From assembly GCA_050299175.1 (NCBI GenBank), contig JBNKVM010000005.1, positions 1 through 64,000 on the forward strand: DNA of 64,000 nucleotides. Reading direction: 5' to 3'. The first letter of the stretch is position 1. Each line of letters opens with the position of its first letter. A model generated the notes under the pieces. That model was not told the DNA's origin, did not search any database, and saw nothing but the letters and a program-made list of their open reading frames with translations. Both the position numbers and the translations under genes were made by a program. Of the stretch, positions 26,319 through 35,270 are shown in pieces. The DNA is from JAPHTQ01 sp050299175 (GTDB lineage: Bacteria; Pseudomonadota; Gammaproteobacteria; Thiohalomonadales; Thiohalomonadaceae).

Positions 26319-26760
26319 TTGGTTTTTCCTCATACTTGTTGTTGAACATTGTTTCGGCGATAAGGCGAAAATCCGCCTCGGGGATTTGCAGGTGGCCGAA
26401 GCGAAAAACATAGCCCCAACGGTTTTTGTCCTTGATGAATGAGAGCCGATCAAGCAGCGGGCGGATTGGCACTTCGTTGTTTGGCAGGAAACGGATGTCG
26501 CGGCGATATGGAACGAAGCCAGGCATCATTTCCACCTGATAAACTTTGTCGTCGATCACCTCGCCGATGGCGGTGAAATACTGGCAGGGTTGTTTTTCGC
26601 CCAGTACTTCCTGCGGCGAGTAGTAGATGATCCAGTCTCCTTTCGCCATGCGTTTCAGCGGCAGTGCCTTACCGTGGCAGAGCTGGGCGAAGCCGCCGTC
26701 AACACCGATCAGCACATGCTGGCGCGAAGCGACGCCGATCCAGTAACGTACGGGCCTCAT
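26308..26760 (-). CDS. EVE domain-containing protein
   Basis: A 150-residue protein of the EVE/PUA-like fold: MRPVRYWIGVASRQHVLIGVDGGFAQLCHGKALPLKRMAKGDWIIYYSP. The aromatic cage typical of modified-base readers may be formed by Trp and Tyr residues here. EVE domains bind modified nucleic-acid bases or act in tRNA contexts. I start at 26760 because its ATG overlaps the stop of the GyrI-like gene (ATGA). The operon suggests a role in a stress or detoxification set controlled by the adjacent WYL regulator. Confidence 0.88.
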   Translation of the reverse strand: MRPVRYWIGVASRQHVLIGVDGGFAQLCHGKALPLKRMAKGDWIIYYSPQEVLGEKQPCQYFTAIGEVIDDKVYQVEMMPGFVPYRRDIRFLPNNEVPIRPLLDRLSFIKDKNRWGYVFRFGHLQIPEADFRLIAETMFNNKYEEKPNDY

Positions 26761-27368
26761 CGTAACGGCTGTCTTATCACGGTCTTCCACTTTTCCGGTG
26801 CGGCACGGCGGATATCACTGAGATAGATCTCGTGGTGCTTGCCGTGCGGTTTATGACCATGCTCTTCGATAAAGTGGTGAACCCGTTCGATATTCGGCCC
26901 TTCTTCACTGAACGGGCCGACGTGCAGAATCTGGGCGCACCGGCCTTCGGCAAAGTGTTCCAGACGCAAATCGGAGAGAGCGGGAAGTCCCTTTTTTGCC
27001 CGTACCGTATCTATTGCCTCGTCGATCAATTCCGGTGCCATAAAATCGGGTTGCATGATCATCATGGTCCATTGCCACTCGTCATAGCGGTTTTCCCTGA
27101 ACGCGTTCATGTCATCGGCCCACCACAATCCCTCCAGCGGCATCACCGCGTAGTCGATACCCTGAGGGCCTTTCTTGATCATGAACTTGGCCGTGTAGGA
27201 GACAGCGAACAACGCCTCGACGGCGTTGGCATACGCCGCTGAGGTGTTGGGATTACCTTTGCCGTCGATCATCAGGAAGCGAAATTCCGGCACTTCGACC
27301 TCTGTTACTGCTTTGGCAGAGGGTAGGTAGAGATGGCGGTATTCTTTCTTCAGATCGATCTTTTCCAT
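26757..27368 (-). CDS. GyrI-like small-molecule-binding domain protein
   Basis: A 203-residue protein with a GyrI-like (SHS2-type) fold: VEVPEFRFLMIDGKGNPNTSAAYANAVEALFAVSYTAKFMIKK, then YAVMPLEGLWWADDMNAF and CAQILHVGPFSEEGPNIERVHHFIEEHG. The WW pair and the acidic residues are typical of stand-alone GyrI-like hydrolases or binders of toxic compounds. The ATG at 27368 follows AAGGAA by 6 bases. Second gene of the VOC-GyrI-EVE-VOC operon. Confidence 0.88.
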   Translation of the reverse strand: MEKIDLKKEYRHLYLPSAKAVTEVEVPEFRFLMIDGKGNPNTSAAYANAVEALFAVSYTAKFMIKKGPQGIDYAVMPLEGLWWADDMNAFRENRYDEWQWTMMIMQPDFMAPELIDEAIDTVRAKKGLPALSDLRLEHFAEGRCAQILHVGPFSEEGPNIERVHHFIEEHGHKPHGKHHEIYLSDIRRAAPEKWKTVIRQPLR

Positions 27369-27393
27369 GTTGCGATTCCTTATGTCGGGATGG

Positions 27394-27813
27394 TTATGCA
27401 GCTTTTTGTGCCACAGTAACGACATAGCCGTTGTTGTCGAGGATCCACACCTCACGCATGCCGTAAAAAGTGGTGCGTTCTGGAACAATGATCTTCACAT
27501 TGTCGCCCAATCCTGCCAGCAGTTTGTCGAGGTCTGCCACCTCAAGGTAGAAGCAGATGCTGGCGGCCACCGGCATGTCGGCAAAAGGAGGATAATCGCC
27601 GCCTATTGAGGTGCGTTCCTGAAGCATCAGCATCGCCCCGTCGTGGTTCAACATGGCCCACTGCAACTTTGTTTCAGAGGAGTATTCGTCAGTGGCTTGT
27701 TCGCAGTCGGCGAGCATGCCGTTCAGAAAAGTAAAGCCGAGGTGGTTGCAATAGAATTCGATGCTTTCGTTGACGTTCTCAGTCATCAAGTTTGGAATCA
27801 TGGTGCTACTCAT
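27394..27813 (-). CDS. VOC-family (bleomycin-resistance/glyoxalase-like) protein
   Basis: A 139-residue VOC protein (IPNLMTENVNESIEFYCNHLGFTF ... EVWILDNNGYVVTVAQKA). It opens the four-gene operon. AGGAG lies 7 bases before the chosen ATG (27813). The divergent operator at 27860-27877 lies 46 bp upstream. No metal-ligand set is certain; substrate unknown. Confidence 0.88.
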   Translation of the reverse strand: MSSTMIPNLMTENVNESIEFYCNHLGFTFLNGMLADCEQATDEYSSETKLQWAMLNHDGAMLMLQERTSIGGDYPPFADMPVAASICFYLEVADLDKLLAGLGDNVKIIVPERTTFYGMREVWILDNNGYVVTVAQKAA

Positions 27814-27859
27814 GGTTTGCTCCTTTCGGTTGGTTTGACGCAATCCTAAGCGCCACCTC

Positions 27860-27877
27860 CTGACACCCTGCTGTCAG
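27860..27877. promoter_or_regulatory. Inverted-repeat operator between VOC operon and TfoX/YafY operon
   Basis: CTGACA-CCCTGC-TGTCAG is a perfect 6-bp inverted repeat with 6-bp spacer. It lies between the two divergent operons, one of which encodes a WYL regulator. A second copy with the same arms and flanks occurs at 58768-58785. It is inferred to be the binding site of the YafY-like protein. Confidence 0.65.
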
Positions 27878-27938
27878 TAGCATTGGGTTAGTCTCTGGTT
27901 ACGTGTAATCTGTGGTGAATCGGTGAGGAGATATCGCA

Positions 27939-28271
27939 ATGGCTATTAGTGATGACTATCTGGAATACCTGAAAGAACTGCTGGAGTGGCTGCCGCAGTT
28001 GCGTGCCAAGCGTATGTTCGGCGGTGCCGGTCTCTACAGTGATGAGATTTTCTTCGCCATTGCCGATGACGCCGGCCTCTATCTCAAGGCCGATGCGCAA
28101 AGCGTTGAGTTTTACAGGAAGGGCGGTGGCGAGCAGTTCACCTACGAATCGAAGGGCAAGGTAGGGAAGATGAACTTCTGGTCAGTGCCTGCTGACGTGC
28201 TGGAAGATAGTGATGAACTGCGCGTCTGGGTTCGCATTGCCCTGGACGCGGCACTGAGGGCGAGAAAATAG
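27939..28271 (+). CDS. TfoX N-terminal domain protein
   Basis: A 110-residue protein that is only the TfoX/Sxy N-terminal domain: LEWLPQLRAKRMFGGAGLYSDEIFFAIADDAGLYLKADAQS. GAGGAG precedes the ATG. The C-terminal TfoX domain of competence regulators is absent, so a direct role in competence is not implied. It is 3 bp upstream of the WYL regulator and shares its transcript; stand-alone forms like this often accompany YafY-type regulators. Confidence 0.88.
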   Translation: MAISDDYLEYLKELLEWLPQLRAKRMFGGAGLYSDEIFFAIADDAGLYLKADAQSVEFYRKGGGEQFTYESKGKVGKMNFWSVPADVLEDSDELRVWVRIALDAALRARK

Positions 28272-28274
28272 ATC

Positions 28275-28961
28275 ATGCGCCGCGCCGACCGCCTCTTTCG
28301 TATCACCCAGGAGCTGCGTAGCGATCGCTGGCTGACCGCGCAGAAGCTGGCGGAACTGCTGGAGGTTTCCGAGCGTACCATCTACCGCGACATCCAGGAT
28401 CTCTCCCTTTCCGGTATTCCGATCATCGCCGAGGCGGGCATGGGGTATCGCCTGATGGAAGGCTTCCGTCTGCCGCCGCTAATGTTCGACGAGGAGGAAC
28501 TGGAGGCGCTGCTGCTGGGGGTGCGCATGGTCGGTGTATGGACCGACCCGTTATTGGCCAACGCGGCGGAACGGGCAGTAGCGCGTATCGAGGCGGTGTT
28601 GCCGGAGCGGCTGCTGCCGGAGTTATCTCGCAACACGATTCTGGTGCCGCCCTTCGGCCCGGAAGCGGAGGTCAGCGACGCATTGCACCTACTGCGTCAG
28701 GCGGTGCGTAACTACAGCAAGGTGAAGTTTAATTACCAGCGTGCCGATGGTGAAAAATCAGTACGCACCGTCTGGCCCCTTGGACTTGCCTACTGGGGGC
28801 GCACCTGGACCATGGTCGCCTGGTGTGAATTGCGCGACGAGTTTCGTCACTTTCGTCTCGACCGTATGAACAACTTGATTGAAAGCGGTGAATCATTTAC
28901 TTCGCAGCCAGGTAAAACGTTGGAAGACTTCCTAGCCCAATATGAAAGCGGTAATGATTAA
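28275..28961 (+). CDS. YafY-family transcriptional regulator (HTH + WYL)
   Basis: A 228-residue regulator. Residues 1-60 form an HTH_11 domain (RRADRLFRITQELRSDRWLTAQKLAELLEVSERTIYRDIQDLSLSGIPI). A middle segment follows, then a WYL domain (VKFNYQRADGEKSVRTVWPLGLAYWGRTWTMVAWCELRDEFRHFRLDRM), with Y/W/L-type residues in place. It probably senses a ligand or nucleic acid through WYL. It is divergent from the VOC-GyrI-EVE operon, and I infer it controls that operon through the shared CTGACA-N6-TGTCAG site. Confidence 0.92.
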   Translation: MRRADRLFRITQELRSDRWLTAQKLAELLEVSERTIYRDIQDLSLSGIPIIAEAGMGYRLMEGFRLPPLMFDEEELEALLLGVRMVGVWTDPLLANAAERAVARIEAVLPERLLPELSRNTILVPPFGPEAEVSDALHLLRQAVRNYSKVKFNYQRADGEKSVRTVWPLGLAYWGRTWTMVAWCELRDEFRHFRLDRMNNLIESGESFTSQPGKTLEDFLAQYESGND

Positions 28962-28962
28962 G

Positions 28963-29155
28963 AGTGCCTCTAAAAAATTCAATCAAGTCGATGGTCGCTC
29001 CCGGCATCCTGCCTTTCGCGACACTAGTACTTTCCTGTACGTCGAGTGCAAGGCGGGAAGCAACGAAAAAGCGGAGTTTACATGGAGTAAGTGAGCATTT
29101 TGAGGCGCTTTCCAACGCAGCAATCGCGGCTTGAGTGGATTTTTAGAGGTACACT
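28963..29155. mobile_element. MITE-like element with terminal inverted repeats
   Basis: The ends are AGTGCCTCTAAAAAAT (28963-28978) and, inverted, AGTGTACCTCTAAAAAT (29139-29155). No ORF is present. The internal block at 29068-29107 (AAAGCGGAGTTTACA... GTGAGCATTTTGAG) recurs in reverse at about 60134-60174 in a second element. It sits between the YafY gene and the hypF stop, with one end abutting hypF. No transposase is seen; it looks non-autonomous or a remnant. Confidence 0.6.
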
Positions 29156-31458
29156 TAACTCAATGCGCCGATAACCGCCTGCCCAAATGAAATGCCGCCA
29201 TCGTTGGCGGGAACCTGACCCGGTGAAATTACCTGTAGACCATTCTCGCGTAGTAGACGACTGCACGCCTCCAGTAATAACTGATTTTGCCAAACCCCGC
29301 CGTTAAGTGCCACGATTTCGATGCTATGTGCGCCAGCGAGTGATGTTGCAGTCTCGCTGACTGCGCGAGCAATCCCGTGGTGGAAGCGGGTAGCAATGAT
29401 GCCCTTCTCCACGCCTTGCTTTAGATCGGCAAACAATTTACCCCATAGTGGCTCCCAACTGAGCGTATTGTCGTGCCATTCATAATTGTAGGCGTTGTTT
29501 CGTTCTTTGTCGTAGAAAGGTGTCGCCATCGATTCCAGTTCGATCGCCGCGTGACCTTCAAACCCTGCCCGTTCTCGACAGATACCGACTGCCGCGGCGA
29601 CAGCATCGAAGAGTCTCCCCGCCGAGGAGGCGGTTGGGCTGTTCAGTCCCCTGTCAATCATCTTGCGCAGCGTATCGAGCGGTTGTTGTTGCAGAAAACG
29701 GATGACCTCGAGATCACCATAGCGCTCGATGAACTGCGCGCTATCGGAAAGTTGCAGCAGATGTGCCAGGGTATTGCGCCACGGTTCGTACATCGCCTGT
29801 GCACCGCCGGGCATGGCGACGGGTTGAAAGCCGCCGAGTTTTTCGCAGCTGTTGTATCCGCACAGCAGGAACTCACCACCCCAAAGTTCGCTGTTCTCGC
29901 CCATACCGAGACCGTCGAGTGCCACACCGATGACACGTTGTCCGGGTAATACTCCATGCTCGGCCATGCAGGCGGCAATGTGTGCATGGTGATGCTGTAC
30001 TTCCAGTAGCGGGATACCTTCCTCGGCGGCGAGACGTTTACCGAGTTGGGTGGAGAGGTAGTTGGGATGTTTGTCGACCACAATCAGTTCTGGCTGGAAG
30101 TCGAACAGCTGTCGGTAAAGTTTGAGGTTGTGCTGGTAGTCGCGAAAAGTGGAGGCATCTTCCAGATCACCCATGTGTTGTGAAAGGATTGCACGCCTAT
30201 CGCGTAACAGGCAGAAACTGTTTTTCAATTCGGCACCAAGGGCCAGCACTGCGCGTGCGCTAGTGAATTCTGGACAAAGCAGAAGCGGTTGCGGTGCATA
30301 ACCTCGTGCACGACGTATCACCCGTGGCGCATCGTCAGCGACACGGACCACCGAATCGTCGAGTCGGTTGACGATGTCGCGATCGTGCATCAGCCACGCC
30401 TCGGCGATGTCAGTCAGTCGTTCACGTGCTTCGACGTTATCGGTGCACTGTGGTTCGTCGCTGCGATTGCCGGAGGTGAGAACGATAGGACGATCCAGTG
30501 CCTGCATTAATAGATGATGCAACGGTGTATAGGGCAGCATGAAACCGAGAGTGTTTTGTCCCGGCGCAATGCCATCGGCCAACAATTCTCCCGTCGCTTG
30601 CAGCAGCACAATCGGCGCGGCACGATCATTGAGTAACGCTGCTTCGTCTGTATGGACCTCGGCATAGCGGCACACCATATCGATATCCCGTGCCATCAGA
30701 GCGAAGGCCTTGTGGTAACGCTGCTTGTTCTGTCGCAAGCGAGTGACCGACTCTTCATTGCCAGCATCGCAGGCGAGATGAAACCCGCCGATACCTTTTA
30801 TCGCTACGATCTCTCCTGCTCGTAACAGGCGTGCGGTCGTGGTGATGACATCATCATCTCCCTGCGGCTGGATGATCGCACCAGCGGCATCCTCCAACCA
30901 GACCTGTGGTCCGCACACGGGGCAGGCGTTGGGTTGTGCGTGGAAGCGACGGTCAGCCGGATCGTCATATTCGACCTGACACGCGGGACACATGGGAAAG
31001 CTGGCCATGCTGGTGTTATCACGGTCGTAAGGGATACTACGAATGATCGACAGACGCGGACCGCAGTGGGTGCAATTGGTGAAGGGATAACGGTAACGAC
31101 GATTGTCCGGGTCCATGATCTCGGCGAGACACTCCGGGCAGGTTGCCGCATCGGCGGCGACGTTGGTGCGTGCCTCGCCGTCATGGCTGTGCTGGATACG
31201 AAAATCTTCGGGTGGGGTGGCGTTATTGAACGGTGTACGTTCGATCTCTTCGATGCGCGCCAGTGGCGGCGCATCACTTTGCAGTAACGAAACGAAATGA
31301 TCGAGGGCGTCGTCCTCACCCCATACCTGAAGCAAAACCCCCTCGGCGTCGTTACAGACTTCTCCGCGCAACTGACACGCCTGTGCCAGACGCCAGATAG
31401 TCGGTCGCATACCGACGCCCTGGACAATACCGCGAAGACGTATGCGCTCTGCCTTCAT
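29155..31458 (-). CDS. hypF: HypF, carbamoyl phosphate-dependent CN ligand synthesis protein
   Basis: A 767-residue maturation protein that turns carbamoyl phosphate into the thiocarbamate transferred to HypE, the source of CN ligands of the Ni-Fe site. Domains in order: acylphosphatase-like (RLRGIVQGVGMRPTIWRLA), two zinc fingers (CPECLAEI/CTHCGPR and CPACQVEY/CPVCGPQ), a YrdC-like domain from about residue 195 (ARLLRAGEIVAIKGIGGFHLACDA), and a Kae1-like carbamoyltransferase domain with HHHAHIAACMAEH. The ATG at 31458 overlaps the hupV stop (TGATG). It is the last gene of the hydrogenase locus. Confidence 0.96.
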   Translation of the reverse strand: MKAERIRLRGIVQGVGMRPTIWRLAQACQLRGEVCNDAEGVLLQVWGEDDALDHFVSLLQSDAPPLARIEEIERTPFNNATPPEDFRIQHSHDGEARTNVAADAATCPECLAEIMDPDNRRYRYPFTNCTHCGPRLSIIRSIPYDRDNTSMASFPMCPACQVEYDDPADRRFHAQPNACPVCGPQVWLEDAAGAIIQPQGDDDVITTTARLLRAGEIVAIKGIGGFHLACDAGNEESVTRLRQNKQRYHKAFALMARDIDMVCRYAEVHTDEAALLNDRAAPIVLLQATGELLADGIAPGQNTLGFMLPYTPLHHLLMQALDRPIVLTSGNRSDEPQCTDNVEARERLTDIAEAWLMHDRDIVNRLDDSVVRVADDAPRVIRRARGYAPQPLLLCPEFTSARAVLALGAELKNSFCLLRDRRAILSQHMGDLEDASTFRDYQHNLKLYRQLFDFQPELIVVDKHPNYLSTQLGKRLAAEEGIPLLEVQHHHAHIAACMAEHGVLPGQRVIGVALDGLGMGENSELWGGEFLLCGYNSCEKLGGFQPVAMPGGAQAMYEPWRNTLAHLLQLSDSAQFIERYGDLEVIRFLQQQPLDTLRKMIDRGLNSPTASSAGRLFDAVAAAVGICRERAGFEGHAAIELESMATPFYDKERNNAYNYEWHDNTLSWEPLWGKLFADLKQGVEKGIIATRFHHGIARAVSETATSLAGAHSIEIVALNGGVWQNQLLLEACSRLLRENGLQVISPGQVPANDGGISFGQAVIGALS

Positions 31459-32897
31459 CAATGAACGGTGCAGACCATGCAGGGATCGAAGGAGCGAACG
31501 ATGTGCTGTACGGCTACCGGGTTGCGCTCGCCGTCACGCACCGGTGCATTCCGTAGTGCCAACTCCAGTGCGCCAGGTTGCTGCTGCTGATCGCGGGGAG
31601 AGAAGTTCCAGGTCGTGGGGGCGATGATCTGGTAGTTGAGGATGCGGCCGTTCTTGACCTTGAGCCAGTGGCCGAGACTACCGCGTGCCGCTTCGATCAG
31701 ACCAAAGCCCTGTGCCTCATCGGGGACAACACCTGCTTGATAGAAAGGTTCGCCGAGTTTGAGGGCGTGGGCCCACTGTTCCATCGCCACGGTGATACGC
31801 GCGATCTCCAGCAGTCGCGCAATAACGCGATTGCGTACGTTGCCACCACTCTGTGCCACCAGATCACGAATCAGCGGATGGCCGTCGATCATCTGCCGCG
31901 CCAGTGCACCCACCTCTACAACCTCACCACCGAGTCGTGGCGCCTTGCACCAGCTATAGCCGTTCTCCAATTCTGTACTGGGCAGCGTGACACCCTCAAA
32001 CGGATGGCGCGGTTCAGCCTGCATCTGCATCCAGCTATGGGAGACATCTTCACTGATCGCGGATTGCTCCAGTGCGGAGACCTGACCGTCATACCAGACA
32101 CCCGAAGCGAATAGCGATCCGTAGGCGCCGTAACTCATAAAGCGATCCGCCGCGCGTCCCAGTGTCTGCAGTTGCAACGCATCGGCGAGATGCAGGAAAC
32201 GGCGTAGGTCGCTACTTTCTTCGGGCGCGGCGTGTTGCCACTTTTCCAGTGCTGCGGCGGAGTCGAGGGCGATCACGTTTTCCAGCGTATCGCCGAACAG
32301 CGTGCGTTGCAGAAAACCACGAAAGGCGAATAGCAGGGCAATGAGTCGGCTGCGTTCGTCGGCGGCAATGGCGCGGGTTGAACCCCCGGGTTGAATCGCC
32401 AGTGAGTGCGGCCACTTGCCTGCCAGTAATCCCTGTAGGTGCATGAATTCGGCCCGCGGTCCCATCACTTCTTGTGCTGCGCTGCCGCGAGTCGCCTTGA
32501 AACGTTTTTCCGCCATCTCAAACCACGGTTCGTTGCGATACACTTCGCGGGCGAAGTCGGGCATAAAGAAGAGATAGAAATGGGTCAGGTGATCGGCAAC
32601 GTTCTCCCCGGCCAGGATCAGGTTGGTCGCCAGTTCACCGTTTGGCGGTGGTGTGTTGCCCTGCACGGCGGCCAGTGCCTGTGCCGAAGCAACCGATTGC
32701 GCCACCGAGCAGATACCGCAGATGCGCGGTACGTAGACCAGCGCATCGAGCGGGTCCTTACCCTGCAGGATCTGTTCGTAACCGCGATAGAGTGGCGAGA
32801 CCACCCAGGCGTCGGCAACCCGGTCGCCCTGAATATCGAGCTGGACTTCGAGATCGCCTTCAACACGATTAAATGGACCGACGATACGACGACTCAT
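31458..32897 (-). CDS. hupV: H2-sensing regulatory [NiFe]-hydrogenase, large subunit (HupV/HoxC)
   Basis: A 479-residue large subunit. The L1 motif RICGICS holds C60 and C63; the L5 motif DPCMVCTVH ends the protein, with H479 as the last residue. It thus lacks the C-terminal extension that a maturation protease removes, the hallmark of regulatory (group 2b) hydrogenases. It overlaps hupU by ATGA and hypF by TGATG. With HupU it senses H2 and signals to HupT. Ni ligands are conserved, so it should bind and turn over H2 slowly. Confidence 0.95.
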   Translation of the reverse strand: MSRRIVGPFNRVEGDLEVQLDIQGDRVADAWVVSPLYRGYEQILQGKDPLDALVYVPRICGICSVAQSVASAQALAAVQGNTPPPNGELATNLILAGENVADHLTHFYLFFMPDFAREVYRNEPWFEMAEKRFKATRGSAAQEVMGPRAEFMHLQGLLAGKWPHSLAIQPGGSTRAIAADERSRLIALLFAFRGFLQRTLFGDTLENVIALDSAAALEKWQHAAPEESSDLRRFLHLADALQLQTLGRAADRFMSYGAYGSLFASGVWYDGQVSALEQSAISEDVSHSWMQMQAEPRHPFEGVTLPSTELENGYSWCKAPRLGGEVVEVGALARQMIDGHPLIRDLVAQSGGNVRNRVIARLLEIARITVAMEQWAHALKLGEPFYQAGVVPDEAQGFGLIEAARGSLGHWLKVKNGRILNYQIIAPTTWNFSPRDQQQQPGALELALRNAPVRDGERNPVAVQHIVRSFDPCMVCTVH

Positions 32898-33898
32898 TTG
32901 TCATCCGCCTTTTTACCCGGCACAACACGAATGTGATCGAAGACTGCGTTCTCCTTGAGACGCGGCGGTGTCGCCGCCTTGGCCAAAGCGGCCAGGGCGA
33001 CGAACCACGCTTTGGGCATGTCGGTGGGCAGGCCGATGGGAATCCCGGCGATTTTCGGTGTGTTCTGGAAACTGTGCGCCGGTTCTTCGAACTGTGGCGC
33101 GGTGCAGTTGATGCAGGCGTACCCACCGCGCAGGCAGGAGCCTTCTCCGTTCCACAAACGAGTGTTGCAGTCGGCACGTGCCTGGGTGCCGAGACAGCCG
33201 AGATGCTCCATCATGCAACCGAGATCGGAATGCTTCTCCGCGCTGGCCTTGAACTCATAGTATTCGTTGCGCGGGCAGCCGTGATGCACCAGGTGATCGG
33301 TGTAGTTACGCGGACGGTTCAGTTCGTCAAGGGAAGCGTGGCTCATCTCACCCATCGCTAGCTGCATCAGGGTTTGTAGTACCCAGTTAGGGTGGGTTGG
33401 GCAACCGGCGATATTAATTACCGGAAGTTGGCCAGGTGAACGGAACGTTTTACCCAGTAGTCCACCGCGTGTGTTGCCGTCATATTGCAGACCGCATGCT
33501 TCAGTCGGGTTATCACCTGCGGCGGTCATGCCGCCGAAAGCGGCGCAACTACCGATGGCGATAACCTGCTGTGCCTTTTCCGCCAGTTCGCGGATGTGAT
33601 CGCGCATCGGTCGATCACTACCTGCCTGGCGATGGAACATGCCGCTACCATTGGGTCCCTGAATCACTGAACCTTCGAGGCAAAAGAGATCGAGCTGTAA
33701 CTCTCCGCTGAGGATGCGCTCGATAATCTGATGTAACTCTTCATCGCTCTCTTCACTGAGACTGGGGTGCCACAACAGATCGATGCCCGCACTCTCCAGT
33801 GCGGTGAACAGGTTGGGTGATTCGGCATTGAACAACGATAGTGAACAGCCGCCACAACCGCCGGATTGTAACCACAGCAGTGTATATCGCTTGCTCAC
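32894..33898 (-). CDS. hupU: H2-sensing regulatory [NiFe]-hydrogenase, small subunit (HupU/HoxB)
   Basis: A 334-residue small subunit. It has no Tat signal: the first cluster motif GGCGGCSLSLFNAE begins at residue 13 (C15, C18), so the protein stays in the cytoplasm. Further cluster cysteines are visible in GSCAAFGG, AGCPTHPNW, HHGCPRNEYY, LGCMMEHLGC and SCLRGGYACINC. HupT and HupU overlap by four bases, as do HupU and HupV, so all three are probably made in coupled amounts. Confidence 0.95.
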   Translation of the reverse strand: MSKRYTLLWLQSGGCGGCSLSLFNAESPNLFTALESAGIDLLWHPSLSEESDEELHQIIERILSGELQLDLFCLEGSVIQGPNGSGMFHRQAGSDRPMRDHIRELAEKAQQVIAIGSCAAFGGMTAAGDNPTEACGLQYDGNTRGGLLGKTFRSPGQLPVINIAGCPTHPNWVLQTLMQLAMGEMSHASLDELNRPRNYTDHLVHHGCPRNEYYEFKASAEKHSDLGCMMEHLGCLGTQARADCNTRLWNGEGSCLRGGYACINCTAPQFEEPAHSFQNTPKIAGIPIGLPTDMPKAWFVALAALAKAATPPRLKENAVFDHIRVVPGKKADDK

Positions 33899-35268
33899 CC
33901 TGCTTTTCCGCTGCTGCCGTCGAGCGGCAAACTAAGAATGAATTCGGCACCGCCTTCCGGGTGGTTATGTGCGCTCAGGGCGCCGTTCATCTCCTGTGCC
34001 AGACCGTAGCTGATATAGAGACCGAGGCCGGTACCCTGCCCAACCGGCTTACTGGTATAAAAAGGATCAAAAATATGCGGTAGTTGGTCATCGGGGATGC
34101 CGGGGCCATAGTCGCGAATGCGGATCGCAATCATACCGTTGAGTTCTTCACAGCTGATGTCGAGCCGTTGTTGTTCCGCTTTTTCCATTGCATCGGCGGC
34201 GTTCTGTACCAGATTGATTAAAATCTGGTGCAGTTGTCCTTTGCGCCCGATCATCTTCAGCTTTGTTGGTAGTTGATAGTGAACTTCCGGCTTGATCCGC
34301 TCTGCCTTGAGTACCCACTGTACGGCTTTACGAATGGCTGCCGGGAGTTCGAACTGGCTCAGTTCTTCACGTTGTCCGCCGGAGTAGCGACGCAGATCCT
34401 GCACGATATCGCTGACCCGTTCTGCTCCTTCCAGGGTACCGTCGATCAGCGGTTCGATATCGCCAAGAATACGATCGATACGCAGCTCGTCATGCAGCTG
34501 GCGCAGGGCCGGAGAATCGATCTCCTGTGAAACACGTTCAAGGTATTGAGTAATGCGTGTGCCGTAACGCTTGAGCGCATGCATGTTGCCAAAGACAAAA
34601 CTGATCGGGTTGTTCAGTTCATGGGCGACACCGGCGACCAGTCGACCGAGCGAAGCCATCTTCTCTGACTGCACCAGATGTTGTTGCGTCTGTTGCAGTT
34701 CGCGGTGTGCCTGATTGAGGTCGTCATAGGCGCGACGCAGTTCACCGATGGGGCGACCGAGTAGCACCATACCCACCAATCCGCCGGCGCTGTTATAACG
34801 AGAGGAACAGTTCATCGCCAGCGGTGCACTGCTGCTGTCGGCGCAGCGCAAGCTCACCTCGCAATCGATCAACGAAACATTACCCAGGCGTTCGGGGAAG
34901 TGTTGCACGGCATCCTGAGAGTCATCACCGAAGATCTCATTCAACTGTCGACCAACGAAATCGGCAGCCGCGATCCCAGTCAGTTTCTCCAGTGCCGCAT
35001 TGACCTGCTGGATGCGTCCTGCGGTATCGCAGGCGATCAGCACGTCGGTCATGGAGGATAGGACGCTGTCAATGAATTGTTGCGCCAGTTCCAGCGCGGC
35101 GTTCTTCTGCTCAAGCTCGACCTGATAGTGCACCAGATCTGCATAGATGGTGTCCATCTTGCGAATGACTTCGATCCAGGCATTCTCGGAATTGACATCC
35201 AGCTCGGGTGTGCCACCGAGGCCCGCCTGCATCAGCAGGCTGGCAGTTTGTTTCTGCGGATTATTCAC
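33895..35268 (-). CDS. hupT: Hydrogenase sensor histidine kinase (HupT/HoxJ)
   Basis: A 457-residue soluble kinase with no membrane helix. A PAS domain covers residues about 65-180 (LSSMTDVLIACDTAGRIQQVNAALEKLTGI). A coiled linker follows, then the phospho-acceptor H216 (ASLGRLVAGVAHELNNPISF). The catalytic domain has N, G1 and G2 boxes (NLVQNAADA, RDYGPGIPDD, GQGTGLGLYISYGLAQEM). By family knowledge it phosphorylates HupR when H2 is absent and is silenced through HupUV when H2 is present. It follows hupR with a 2-bp gap. Confidence 0.94.
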   Translation of the reverse strand: MNNPQKQTASLLMQAGLGGTPELDVNSENAWIEVIRKMDTIYADLVHYQVELEQKNAALELAQQFIDSVLSSMTDVLIACDTAGRIQQVNAALEKLTGIAAADFVGRQLNEIFGDDSQDAVQHFPERLGNVSLIDCEVSLRCADSSSAPLAMNCSSRYNSAGGLVGMVLLGRPIGELRRAYDDLNQAHRELQQTQQHLVQSEKMASLGRLVAGVAHELNNPISFVFGNMHALKRYGTRITQYLERVSQEIDSPALRQLHDELRIDRILGDIEPLIDGTLEGAERVSDIVQDLRRYSGGQREELSQFELPAAIRKAVQWVLKAERIKPEVHYQLPTKLKMIGRKGQLHQILINLVQNAADAMEKAEQQRLDISCEELNGMIAIRIRDYGPGIPDDQLPHIFDPFYTSKPVGQGTGLGLYISYGLAQEMNGALSAHNHPEGGAEFILSLPLDGSSGKAG

Positions 35269-35270
35269 AG

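Noticed and set aside
31458..32897. Second uptake hydrogenase rather than a sensor
   Set aside because: The large subunit ends at its ligand His without a cleavable tail and the small subunit has no Tat signal.
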